This document shows positions 22,750 through 33,012 of a stretch of 64,000 nucleotides of DNA, one piece after another; within the stretch, counting starts at the first letter, position 1, and each line of letters begins with the position of its first letter. The notes beneath the pieces are model-generated. The model did not search any database. It had not been told where the DNA came from and worked only from the letters and a program-made list of their open reading frames with translations. The stretch is taken from NCBI GenBank assembly GCA_014529385.2, contig CM043945.1, positions 3,260,312 through 3,324,311 of the forward strand, in the 5' to 3' direction. Both the position numbers and the translations under genes were made by a program. This stretch comes from Adiantum capillus-veneris (taxonomy: Eukaryota; Streptophyta; Polypodiopsida; Polypodiales; Pteridaceae).

Positions 22750-23160
22750 ATGAAAGTACAAACTTTGCCGCTTTTGGGGCAAAGTGAAGGATCAGGAAGC
22801 TCTTTTGAAGGAGCCAAGGCCAACTTCTTTTCACTTGGAATTGGCAGCTCGATTTGGAATTACGCCCGACAGACTGACGCCACAGCGGTGGTAGTTCGAC
22901 TGGCACCCGGATGGGATGTTGCCATTACACCGAGCATTGGCAAACTTCGTTTGCAATGACAGGGGTGTTCAGGGCACGCGAGTGATGTTCTACTCGGAAT
23001 CCCTTGGTACCACCAGAACTACGCTGTGGTTGACTTTCGGGCCGAGAAAGCGACTTTGATGAAGGGCTCAGAGATTGTACTTCATGAACTTCAGTTTCTT
23101 TACTCATTCTTTTGGGAGAGAACTGAGCGATGGAAAAAGGTTAAATATGTTTTGACTTAA
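22750..23160 (+). pseudogene. Chromovirus B protease remnant
   Basis: Pieces matching the A protease are recognisable: EGAKANFFSLG where A has DPGAKANFIS, ITPSIGKLRLQ and, in another frame, DVLLGIPWYHQNYAVVDF. The catalytic aspartate stretch is damaged and stops follow. The segment linking protease to RT is mostly absent. Confidence 0.7.
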
Positions 23161-23199
23161 ACAAAAGAACGCCAAGATTTTTCTCCACACTCATGCTGA

Positions 23200-24320
23200 T
23201 TGCTTTTTAGAGGGCTTGAAGATCAGACCATTGACCTCTTGGAAAAGGGTCTTGTCCAGCCTAGTACTTCACCGTACTGCTCTCCACTGTTGTTGGATTT
23301 GAAGAAAGACGGATCTTGGAGAATGTGCATCGATTATAGAGCTCTCAACAAATTCACCATCAAGAACAGATTTCCGATTCCTAGGATCGATGATATACTC
23401 GACAGGTTACACGAATCCTCGTGCTTTAGTAGGATTGATCTGAAGAGTGGATATCATCAGATCCGAATCGCGTCGGAAGACATCTACAAGACAGCTTTTC
23501 GGACGACTTTTGGGTTATTTGAGTTTTTGGTGATGCCTTTTGGTTTAACCAATGCTCATGCGACATTTAACCGGACGATGGACAGGATTTTTCGAGAGCA
23601 CAGGCTATTTGTTGGCACTTTCTTTGATGATATCATTGTTTTCTCCAAGAATGAGGCAGAACACTTTTTGGGACACTTTGTCTCAGCAGCAGGAGTGCAA
23701 GTGGATTCGGCCAAGATAGAGACTATACGTGATTGGCTTGATTTGAAGAATGTCCATGAAGTTGGAAGCTTCTTGGGACTGTGTTCGTACTACAGGCGGT
23801 TCATACGAAAGTTTGCAGAGGTTGCTTCCCCTTTGCATATCTTGATACCGAAAGGAGTCCCTTTCTTGTGGGGATCCACAGAGGTGACTGCCTTTCAGAC
23901 ATTGAAATTGACTACAGGACCAGTTTTGACTTTGCCGGACTTGCAGAAGTCATTTGAAGTATATTGTGATGCAAGAAGGCCATGTCATTGCTTACGAGAG
24001 CCCATTGTTCTCTAGGCTGGAGATGACAGCACAGATATATGAGAAAGAGCTTTTGGCAGTGATCCATGCTCTTACTCAGTGGCGACATTACCTACTCGGA
24101 GCGGATTTTACGGTCTTTACAGACCATCAGAGTTTGTGCTACTTCTTGTCACAGAAGCAGCTTTCGGAAAAGCAGATGGGATGGGCGAACATCTTGTCAC
24201 AGTTCCACTTCCAGATTGTCCATGTGCAGGGACAAAAGAATGTGGTGGCAAATGCTTTGTCTCGGAAACCGTTGGTTCTGGCTATTTCCGCGATACATCA
24301 CAGGAGCTTCGAGGATATGG
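23200..24320 (+). pseudogene. Chromovirus B RT and RNase H
   Basis: RT starts partway, at [18 protein letters not shown], followed by [28 protein letters not shown] and FFDD (about 23619-23635). An in-frame deletion of about 30 codons joins SKNEAEH to FLGHFVS, removing a stretch present in A. The RNase H start (EVYCDA) shifts frame near 23970 and goes on as YEKELLAVIHALTQW, FTDHQSLCYFLSQ and VVANALSRKP. The TDHQ motif lost in A is intact here. Confidence 0.9.
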
Positions 24321-25740
24321 TCGATCAGTATGCCAAAGATACAGATTTTGCAGATATTTTCACACGGATACGAGATGGGGAGACAGTAGCTGGATACTCC
24401 CTTCGGGAAGGCTACTTGATGAAAAAGACTATGTTGTGCGTTACACAGCGGTTGAGGGAAAATGTTATGACTGAATGCCACTGTCCACCTTTTACGGGTC
24501 ACCGCGGCATTGCTACCACCATGAAAGGGGTAGAGAGATATTTCTTTTGGCCGAGACTCAAGAAAGATGTGGAAGAGTTTGTTCGCAGTTGCTTGGTATG
24601 CCAGAAGGTCAAGTTTGACAGGCATAAGGCACAGGGATTGTTACAGCCTTTACCCATACCCACCCGCCCCTGGGAAAGTATAGCGATGATTTCATTTTTG
24701 ATCTCCCGAGAACACAGAGTGTTCACTACGGTATCTGGACTGTTATTGACAGGTTTAGTAAACAGGCTCATTTCATTCCAGTGAAGAAAACAATCAAGCC
24801 GAATCACTTAGCGAGACTGTTTGTGGCCCAGATTTTCAGATTACATGGCATGCCTGAGACGATTGTCTCCTACAAAGACCCCAGATTTACGAGTTTGTTT
24901 TGGAAAGCAATTTGGGAGAACATTGGCACGCAGTTGCAGTTCTCGTCCTCATTCCACCCGCAAATTGACGGACAATCCGAGATTGCCAATTCAGTGGTTC
25001 TAGATTTATTGAGGTCTTATATCTCAGATCAGAAGACTCAATGGGAAAGATATTTACCTTTGGTGGAATTTGCCTACAATAACACGATACACTCTTCGAC
25101 GGGGAAGGCGCCATTTGAGATTGTTGAAGGTGCTGCGAAGGTTCCACCCTTCCTAAGCACGAAAGATAAGATCTTTGAAGCGGATGAATATACGCGAGAT
25201 CTAGATACGGCTTTTGCCAAGGTTCGCGAGACTTTGCAGAAGTCTCAAGAACGACAGAAGAAGGCAGCGGATCGCCATCGGCGCAACATGAAATTGACGG
25301 AGGATGATTGGGTGCTGTTACGTTTTGAGAAGGCACGCCTACGAAAGAAAAAGGGAAAAGAAAGGCTTTTTCCAAAGCTTAGTATGCGATACTACATACC
25401 TTTCCAGATTACTGAAAAGATAAATGATGTCTCCTTCCGATTGAAACTGCCAGGTACTTGGAGGATTCACAATGCATTGCATATGAGTCTCTTGAAACCT
25501 GTTAAGGGTGATGTGCCTGATGATGGGGAGCCTGATGAGCAACCCGAAGTGAAAGAAAACAAGGAGATCCTTGTTCTTGAACAGATTTTGGCACATAACG
25601 ATACGAAGAAAGGTAAAGTCCGAAGGCGGTTCTTGATTAACTTCAAGAACTTTCCTGCATTTGATGCGAAGTGGATGGAGGAGGAGGACCTAGCAGATAC
25701 TCCTCGGATTGTGAAACTTTACCTCGATGTTTTGGTTTAG
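24321..25740 (+). pseudogene. Chromovirus B integrase and chromodomain
   Basis: The zinc-binding region (CHCPPFTGHRGIATTMKG, CLVCQKVK) leads to the core. A small deletion near 24690 shifts frame just after SIAM; the rest is one clean frame from 24781 to TAG 25738-25740. It has the second acidic position (YKDPRFTSLF in place of SDRDPR), DGQSEIAN with the catalytic E, STGKAPFEIVEG, KKKGKERLFPKLSMRYY and a chromodomain near 25620-25690 (RRRFLINFKNFPAFDAKWME). That 960-bp intact stretch is the longest open frame in the element. Confidence 0.92.
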
Positions 25741-26314
25741 CATAGTCTACTCCAAACGGAACCCAGAATTCAGCTTGGTCGGAGATCTGGTGCAGTGGGA
25801 TGCACAAGAGGGGAGTCACTCCGCTCCTTTGTCAACAGATGCCTTGATTTTGATACTAAAGTCACTGATGTCTCTTTGAGCTTGAGGGATACTGATAGCT
25901 GACAGTATTCTGCTGGATGACTTTATGAAATGGAATTCCTGATAATGATACTGATTTGTTCTTGACTTCTTTTGAGTGCAGGAACTGATAGCCAAAATGA
26001 CTGCAGCATTTTGGTCTGATTGATCTCGAATAGACATGGTTGCAATAGGGGTTAGTCAATCGGACATCGATGAGGTCCCGATTGGACCTAGATGTGATTG
26101 CTAGCTACATTGCCGATAAATCATGGTCTAAGATCCGAATGAATGTTGAATGTCATGTGATGTCCTGTGATGTGACTGTCGATTTTGTACATGTGCTAGA
26201 TGTGTGTTCTTAGTACGTAGGTACTAAGAACAGTGTCTACTAAGACGGTTTATGGCTTTTGTCGGTTTTGCAGGCGTAATCGCGGTCGATTACAATGCTT
26301 TCAAGAGGGGGGTA
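25741..26314 (+). other. 3' leader and polypurine tract of B
   Basis: About 560 bp without a gene, longer than in A. It ends in AAGAGGGGGGTA at 26303-26314, directly before the 3' LTR. Confidence 0.8.
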
Positions 26315-26911
26315 TGTCACAAAGTGATGATGTGGCTATGGACAGCAGAAACCCTAATTTCTGCCAAAAACCCTAAAATTCTTGCAAACCCTAATTTTTG
26401 CCACGGAAATCGCGGAGGTGTAAAAAAAATAAAAATTAAATTTTTTTGGGGAAATTTTCGGCGGCGCAAATCTCAGCTTTTTGCTATGATTTGGGAAAAA
26501 GAGAACTTGCTTTTTACTGGCTCTCATTGAGAGAGAGAGAATTTGCTTTTGCTTTCAGATGCTCTCTGTGAGAGAGGGAAAAGAGCTTTTGCTTTCAGGC
26601 TTTTGCTTTCAAGCTTTTGGGGCTCTGCTTTTGGCATCCCTTGTAACCTTTAAATAAGTGGTGAGGGTCTCACTTCTCAGAGCATCTGGACGCAGAGTCT
26701 GAGAGTGAAACCCTAACCGCTCTCTTGTACTTTGAAGATTGATTAATACAAAAAGAAATACCGAAAGGGGCGCCAGTCTTTGGGGCCAATATCTTTAGGC
26801 ACGGAACTGCGCCGGGCTAGTGCAAATCTATTGTGATCTGTCAATTGTTTGAAGTGGTTATTTGGTGTTGCCGTGATTGATTCTTGACTTGGAGTGTCCA
26901 AGTCTGTTACA
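26315..26911 (+). repeat. 3' LTR of B
   Basis: 597 bp, homologous to 20633-21195, with small insertions near 26360-26440 and a duplicated TTTTGCTTTCA word near 26590. Telo-box words recur near 26345-26400. Shared motif at about 26757-26774. Confidence 0.93.
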
Positions 26912-26916
26912 GCCTC

Positions 26917-27973
26917 AGTGCCGCATGAGATTATCCGAGCCAAGCGAGCCGCCACACCCCTCGTGGTGGAGACGTTGACTAGATCAGTATCCTTTATACA
27001 CGGTCAATGGGATCTGCCCAGGGACAGATACTCTCGGCTTGCCCTGTAGTCATCTCGACAACTAGCGCTACAAGGCGATACAACATGTTGGTATGGACAA
27101 ATGACAGCATGGTTTCGGTCACATGGTTTCAACATGGATAGATTGCCTCCATTTCAATACTCCCTAGATGCACCCTACTTGTCTTTCACACGGACAGAGA
27201 TCACCAGCCTCATACGTCAGGATCTGATTCAGCTAGATACCAGGAGCACATGGATACAACCGACACAGGAGTTGGGCACGAAGATGGCCTTCTACAGAGA
27301 GCATCTTCTCCAACTCACGGAGGACGGTTTTGTGACTAAGCCTGCATACATGGATACACACTTATCTCATGGGATACGATGCGCTATTGGGCAGATACGC
27401 ACATCCTCACATCAGCTCCAGATCGAGACTGGCCGTTTTCGGGGGGTGCCAGCAGGGGCCAGGATATGTCACCTATGTAACTCAGAGCGAGAGATAGAGC
27501 TTCATTACACATGCCATTGCCCGGCATACTATGAGATATGCGGCCGCTTCCATTGCCTGTTCAGAGAAGGTTTCGGACCTTTCTCTAGAGTCATGAGATA
27601 CAAGGATCAGAGATGTCTCAGATTGTTCCTGCTAGAGCTGTGCAAACTTAGGGAGAGCTTGCTGAGGACATGAGGGGAAAGACAGTCTTAGAGATGAATC
27701 ACAGAGTTCTTTACACCAGCCAGGGGAGAGCCAGAGGAACAGTCATCACAACAGATCTCAGAGCCCACCCACACTAGAGGTACGCTGCTCGACCGAGCCA
27801 CTGAGCTAGGCAGATCTAGACGCCCACGACCTCGGGGGGTCTCCCACCACCGACGAAGGCTGCAGCAGAAGATACAGATCACCCTAGCTCGACATGCAAG
27901 ACGCCCAACTAGAGTACTGACCATGGAGGAGGTTGATGAGATTCGACAACGACCGATGAGAGATTTCATTTGA
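26917..27973 (+). pseudogene. LINE ORF2, C-terminal region with zinc finger
   Basis: Directly after the B insertion the frame reads VPHEIIRAKRAATPLVVETL. One stop near 27048 is followed by a clean frame from 27101 to TGA 27671-27673. It contains the LINE C-terminal finger CHLCNSEREIELHYTCHC (C-x2-C-x8-H-x4-C, about 27469-27522), which contacts nucleic acid. Beyond this, TGA, TAG and TGA within 40 bp are all explainable as C-to-T changes. The same frame is then open again through SRRPRPRGVSHHRRRLQQKI to TGA 27971-27973, a basic tail. Confidence 0.87.
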
Positions 27974-28177
27974 ACCCAACAACCCCCCCCCCCATCTCGT
28001 CTCAATCTCGAATCAGCCTCAGATTCATTTCCTTTTTTTCCTTAGGGTTTTTTAGTGTTAGTGTTAGTTCTTTGTAATTTCCGTACTCAGACATGATATC
28101 AGATTCACGAATTGTAACTTTTTGGTTTCATAGGTCATTTTGGCCTTTCAAAGACGTTAATATAACATTTCATTGCA

Positions 28178-28265
<88 letters not shown>

Positions 28266-29182
28266 GAGGCTGATTTCTATTACTCGAAAATCCCTCACAA
28301 CGCCCAAATGGTGCAGATTCCGAGGGCAAGTACAAAAATTGATTACAGAGCAGGCCCGAAGGTAGCAATCGAGAAAGCCAATACTCCCCCATCTGATGTG
28401 GCTGTGAATAGAACTCAAATGGATGTGGATGTCTCTCCTCGAACCTTGGCTTTAATACCATGGAGAGTGTAACTGGTCCACCATGTGAGTGGCACAACAA
28501 AGTGTGATTGGTCTCAGGAGAGATGAACCAGATCTGCCACACTATACACAGAGGTAGAGAGCAAAGGCAGAGCCAAAGCTGTCTGTTATTAACTCTAATT
28601 AATGACGCCTGTACAAGCCTACAATGAAGTGGATACAAGCACCAAGTACATCAGCCCTAAGGCTGCCATGCCAGACCAAAAACTTAGGTGAGGTCCCCAT
28701 GTGTGGCTGAGGTTAAAATTAATACAATGTCTGCTCCATCAAAATGGCAAGGACTTGCGGATCGAAATGATCCTGAAGTAATAATGTGAGTTTGTGTGTG
28801 TAGCTGAACTGAAGTTTTAAAGATTTCTGGGATTGTGGCTACCATGCACTGGGCTTCGCATATGCTTGTGATCGTGTGCTAGTTGTTGGTGTAGATGTGC
28901 GGGTGAATGTTATAAAGGGTACTGCTACACGTCCTCTGCTAGTTGCCTCTTTATGGAAAATTTAGGTTGTGCATTAGGGAGGCCAGGTCATTGTAAAAGA
29001 GTCTATCAACCTCTATCTGCTGTGTCTATAAGAGAGTGCAGCTATTATTTAGGGCTCGCTAAACATTAAGGTTGCATAAACACAAGATTGGAACAGTTAA
29101 TAGTAATTGTCTTAGACTCAAGCTAGTGCATTGTACTAAATCATGGGTTGAGCACTTCTGAGGAGTTTTGATCTGGTTTCAG
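27974..29182 (+). other. LINE 3' end, microsatellite and PDK upstream intron
   Basis: 27974-28080 is probably the LINE 3' UTR. Then comes a CT array. GGCTTTAATACCA at 28448-28460 followed by TGGAGAGTG looks like a decayed Met primer site and LTR end on the minus strand, so an old LTR fragment may cover part of 28263-28700. From about 28700 to 29182 I see only AT-rich intron-like DNA ending in the PDK acceptor (TTTCAG). No exon for the PDK N-terminus is visible. Confidence 0.5.
28180..28262. repeat. (CT)n microsatellite
   Basis: About 41 uninterrupted CT units. The open frames crossing it encode only SL or RE dipeptides. Confidence 0.97.
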
Positions 29183-32100
29183 GTGCGTGATTGGTATGTT
29201 GATTCTTTTCGAGACTTACGCAGTTTTCCTGACATCATGGATAATGAGGACGAACTTAAGTTTACAGATCTTATACAGAGAGTTAAAATGCGTCACAATG
29301 ATGTTATGCCAACAATGGCTTTGGGTATTCAAGAGCTCAAAGAAGACTTAGGTAAAAAGGTGGGTTTAAATGAACTGCCAGAGATCCATCAATTCCTTGA
29401 TCGGTTCTACATGTCTCGAATAGGAATACGGATGCTTATAGGTATGCACTCAAGATTTTTAATAAAAATTTTCAAGTTGCGAAGTTAACTTATGCTTGCT
29501 CAAGGTAACTCTGAGCTCGGTTTAGTCATGATCACGTAACAAATTTTTTTTGGGGCTTCAAACTTGTAGGCAATCTATGTCAGTGCTGATAACACATTAT
29601 GTGTTGCGTTCTGTGCCTTTCAGGTCAGCATGTTGCTCTGCATCGACCTAATCCGCTGCCAGGCTTTATTGGTCTTATATGCACTCGTGTATCCCCTGTT
29701 GAGGTTGCTCAGATGGCAATTGATGATGCTCGATCTGCTTGTATGCGCACATACGGGGGTTCTCCAGAGGTGCATGTGTATGGAGATCCAAGTTTCACAT
29801 TTCCGTAAGTTTGTGTGTGTGTTTTTTGACAGAATCATGGGCTAGAATTTTTCCAACTGGAATGTATTGTTCTTTTTTACAGAATCATGGGTTAAAAAAA
29901 TTTCAACTGCAATGTATCCATTGTATTGAAATGAAAGTGGGTCTTATGTATCACAGGTATGTTCCAACTCACTTGCATCAGATGGTGTTTGAACTCGTGA
30001 AAAACTCACTTCGAGCTGTCGAAGAACGGTTCAGCAATACGGAGCAAGATTCACCTCCAATAAGGGTCGTAGTCGCTGATGGTCTTGAGGATGTTACCAT
30101 CAAGGTAGACTAAAGAGATGTTTGCGCTTTGCAAATATGAAGTCAAAGCCTGATTTGTTCATTTCACTCCTGTTGCAGATCTCTGATGAGGGTGGTGGAA
30201 TCTCTAGAAGCGGCATTTCCAAGATTTGGACATACCTGTACAGTACTGCAAAAAGTCCCGTTTCAGATGACAAGCAGCAGCTGCTAGAAATGCCCCCAGT
30301 AATGGCAGGATATGGTTATGGTCTTCCGATAAGTAAACTTTATGCAAAGTATTTTGGAGGGGATTTACAGGTTATATCCATGGAAGGCTACGGTAATTAC
30401 AAGATTTACAATTGGTTCATATGTTTGTACATCGTACATCGTTTTGCTATTATCTCCGTTTTCAAGAGTACGTCTTGGTGTAGGACATGCATTTTTGTTG
30501 TTTTTCCAAATCCATGTCTGCTTTGTAGTTCAACATCATTACCGGGGCCCGGGTGAATGTGAGTGAAGCCATAGTTGCATGGATTACATAGGTTACATCA
30601 TGATTTTAGTATCTTCTGGTTGAATGTAAGTGAGGACCCTATAAATGCTTATCTTGTGACTGTTTTACATTAAGCTTTGGGTATGGGGCGTGTGTTGTGT
30701 TTGGGAGCATATGTTAGTACCTAGTTCTACACCCACTATTGGGCATTGACGATGTTAGTGGGGACGTCGTGGTATTTAGTCAATACTATGCATGATGGAG
30801 CTGATGGTTATATTGTCTTGTGGGTAACTACCATGGGTCTATACCTTGCACTTTCCCTTAAGGGTGAATCTGGGCTTATCCTGGATTCATCTAGGTATAT
30901 TTTTTAGTCGTATAGCGGACATGCAGACTTCACATTGTGAAGTTTTCGTCCGAGTTACAACCTGTTGATATTGTGCTAATTCTTTCTATCTTTTGTGGTG
31001 CCTATGCCCTATCAACTACCTCATTTTTGTGCTAATTTTTTCGATTTAATGCTTCTTTTAGTGCTAGGCTTCATTATGGCTGAGTCTGCCCTTGATCTCC
31101 GAAGTCATGACAGAAACTCAGTACGCTGAACTTTGTGTTGATGTATGCTCACGTGTGTGTGTGTGCGCGTGTGGTGTGTGTTGTGTTTGGGAGCATATGT
31201 TAGTACTACCTAGTTTTACACCCACTATTGGGCACTGATGACGTTAGTGGGGATGTCGTGGTATTTAGTCAATACTATGCATGATGGGGCTGATGGTTAT
31301 ATTGTCTTGTGGGTGACTACCATGGGTCTATACCTTGCACTTTCCTTTAAGGGTGAATCTGGGCTTATCCTGGATTCATCTAGGTATATATGGGGTGTGT
31401 GTCAATGTTGGCTGGGAAGCTATTGTGGAGCTGCCAGATTCAGGTGGCAGTCGCTCAAGGGGTGGAAGTGCTTATTGCAGGAAAGAACTGATCAGTGTAG
31501 TTCACTGGGCCAGCATGGCAGGGGTCGAGGGAGGAATCGGGTGACCTTGCTCTTATAGGTGGTAGATATAGGAAGGTCATACTGCTGTCCATATTCCACT
31601 TCAAAGGCTTAATCTGGGATATCAAGGCAAGGGCATGCATTGGTTTCAACTACTCAGCAGGATGTAATTATGAGGGCCTTTGAAGTTCTGCTGGATACTG
31701 CAGTAGGGTGGCCTTACAAAACTCCAGGATCACATCGAGTGTTCACAATTTACTGTGTAATGATTTCTGAGCCATTGTTAGAGAGGCATGGATAAAAAAA
31801 AGAGGGGCCTTCTGATAAGAGGACTGATCTGGCACATTGGCACGCCCCTGAAATTTAGCACTAAACTAGATGGAGGATCTAGCTCATGGCTTTGAATCAT
31901 GGAGAGCAAGTCTAGCAGGGTGTGCTGGGACACTGTTACTTGTCTGCATCAATTACAATCAATGAAAGCAGAGATCTGGTAGTAGCTTGCTGTGTCTTTG
32001 CTACGCATCCAAGAAAGAAAAAAGCCTTGGGAGTGACGTGACGTTTGTTCTTCAGTACAAAATGGAAGAGGGGATGCCTTGATTCTTGGTTCATAGAAGC

Positions 32101-32433
32101 CTTCAAGTCTTTGCGTGCCAACACATGCTCATTCATGTAAGCATGCATGGATGTAGCTTGAATTGCACGCACATGTACGCACAGAGAGACAGAGGTATGC
32201 AATTTCTTTCCCACTGAACTCTAGTAATGGAATTTGTGCCAAAAATTTTCGGCGGGTAGGCACGTGCTTGAATGTTTTTGTTTTGCTTATTTCATTTTTT
32301 GCAATGCACCTTGCAAACGGTGCTTCCAAGTCATGAAGTTGGACGGATAATTGTGAATAACCTGTTTTATGTAGGCACAGATGCTTATCTTCACCTGAAC
32401 AGGCTAGGCAATGTTCAAGAACCACTACCGTGA
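29183..32433 (+). CDS. PDK: Mitochondrial pyruvate dehydrogenase kinase, exons 2 to last (5' part missing)
   Basis: Exons: 29183-29441, 29624-29804, 29957-30104, 30179-30392 and 32375-32433. All introns are GT-AG and the phases (1, 2, 0, 1) join without a stop: 861 bp, 286 residues. The product inactivates the mitochondrial pyruvate dehydrogenase complex by phosphorylating E1-alpha. Visible are VRDWYVDSFRDLRSFP, the HQFLDRFYMSRIGIRMLIG core of the N-terminal helical domain, then the GHKL ATP-binding domain: N-box ELVKNSLRAV, G1 DEGGG, G2 GYGYGLPIS, and the tail TDAYLHLNRLGNVQEPLP. Plant PDKs are about 365 residues, so roughly 80 N-terminal residues are absent. Either exon 1 is upstream of position 1, with the transposon nest inside intron 1, or this copy is truncated. 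The intact frame argues for a functional or recently functional gene. Confidence 0.95.
30393..32374 (+). other. Last intron of PDK, with internal duplication
   Basis: 1982 bp from GTAATT to ATGTAG, far longer than the other three introns (182, 152 and 74 bp). It holds two direct copies of about 210 bp, 30691-30900 and 31177-31389, with few differences. The copies contain short open frames but no domain I know. Nothing else is recognisable in the rest. Confidence 0.85.
30691..31389 (+). repeat. 210-bp direct repeat in the PDK intron
   Basis: Copies 30691-30900 and 31177-31389 both begin TGTGTTGTGTTTGGGAGC and end CATCTAGGTATAT. They differ by scattered substitutions and short indels. The 276 bp between them is unrelated. 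Confidence 0.9.
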
Positions 32434-32620
32434 TGTTGAACGCTGCTGAGGAACAAAGATGTGGAGAGTCCAGTATCTGCCGTTCAAATCAGATTCTATT
32501 CATTATCTGATGCCTTTATCTATTTAAAGTGTGTATGCCTCGCTCAACAAGAGGATATCTTCATATATTCATTTTAGTCATCTGTAAATGACAACTAATT
32601 ATTATTTTTTGGTAGTGGGA

Positions 32621-33002
32621 TTTTTTTTTTTTTTGACACACCATAGGGCCCACAGGGGGAGGTGCTTATCCCTTCCAAATATTAGCCATGTTACATGGTC
32701 GGGCAAGGGCTGCGTACCATCGGGCAAGAGCCACGCGTAGGCATCACCATGGCCACCTAATTGATGCACCACATGCTGTGAACGACGGAGAGAACTCGTA
32801 GCAACCAGCTAGGAACCTCCTCCTCGGGTGACCCACCCCAGGAGGAGGATGCACTCGAGTGTCCAAGGGCAAGAGCCCTAGCATCGTGAACACCAGCTGA
32901 GCACAAGGTGTCCCTCTAGAGTGTGACCCAACAGGGGCTTTGAACCCACAACCCGTAGGTTGAGAGGCCAAAGCCTTACCGCTAGACCAACTCTTTGGGG
33001 AC
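32621..33002 (-). mobile_element. tRNA-derived SINE
   Basis: 382 bp flanked by a perfect 10-bp duplication GGTAGTGGGA at 32611-32620 and 33003-33012. Read on the minus strand, it starts CCCCAAAGAGTTGG and has a pol III A box TGGTCTAGCGG (32979-32989) and B box GGGTTCAAAGCC (32936-32947) at tRNA-like spacing. About 300 bp of body follows and it ends in a 14-base A tail (T run at 32621-32634). The body has no open frame of note. It lies 188 bp after the PDK stop codon, so probably in or just beyond the 3' UTR. Confidence 0.93.
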
Positions 33003-33012
33003 GGTAGTGGGA

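Larger units (their letters stand above)
20633..26911 (+). mobile_element. Ty3/gypsy chromovirus B, full length, defective
   Basis: LTRs 20633-21195 and 26315-26911. The target duplication is GTCTC at 20628-20632 and GCCTC at 26912-26916 (one transition). Internal order: Met primer site, gag, protease remnant, RT, RNase H, integrase, chromodomain, long 3' leader, purine tract. Its proteins resemble those of A throughout, but its LTRs are different and a third as long, and it uses another primer tRNA. Excision restores the LINE frame across KVS and VPHEIIRAK. Confidence 0.95.
1..27973 (+). mobile_element. LINE (non-LTR retrotransposon), split by nested LTR elements
   Basis: Four blocks of one LINE lie in order on the same strand: 1-1780 (ORF1, endonuclease), 10264-10705 (linker), 19324-20632 (reverse transcriptase) and 26912-27973 (C-terminal zinc finger). 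The gaps are filled by three independent LTR-element insertions (A, C and B), each flanked by a 5-bp duplication of LINE sequence. Without them the element is about 4.6 kb. The left end lies outside the window. The 3' end is not sharp; I see no clear poly(A) tail after 27973, only a T-rich leader-like stretch to about 28080. The clade is not assigned: ORF1 plus an APE-type endonuclease plus a C-terminal CCHC finger fits an L1-like layout. Confidence 0.88.

Noticed and set aside
24887-25375. 162-residue minus-strand frame
   Set aside because: It is a shadow of the chromovirus B integrase on the plus strand.
27688-28005. 105-residue minus-strand frame after the LINE
   Set aside because: The plus-strand LINE ORF2 tail occupies the same bases and shows the expected basic C-terminus.
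28135-28638. Long minus-strand frame with RERERE repeats (also at 37736-38012 and 57285-57708)
   Set aside because: These are translations of CT/GA microsatellites; the non-repeat parts show no conserved domain.
32936-32989. Possible tRNA gene on the minus strand
   Set aside because: Only A and B boxes fit; the unit continues into a 300-bp body with an A tail and target duplication, so it is a SINE head.
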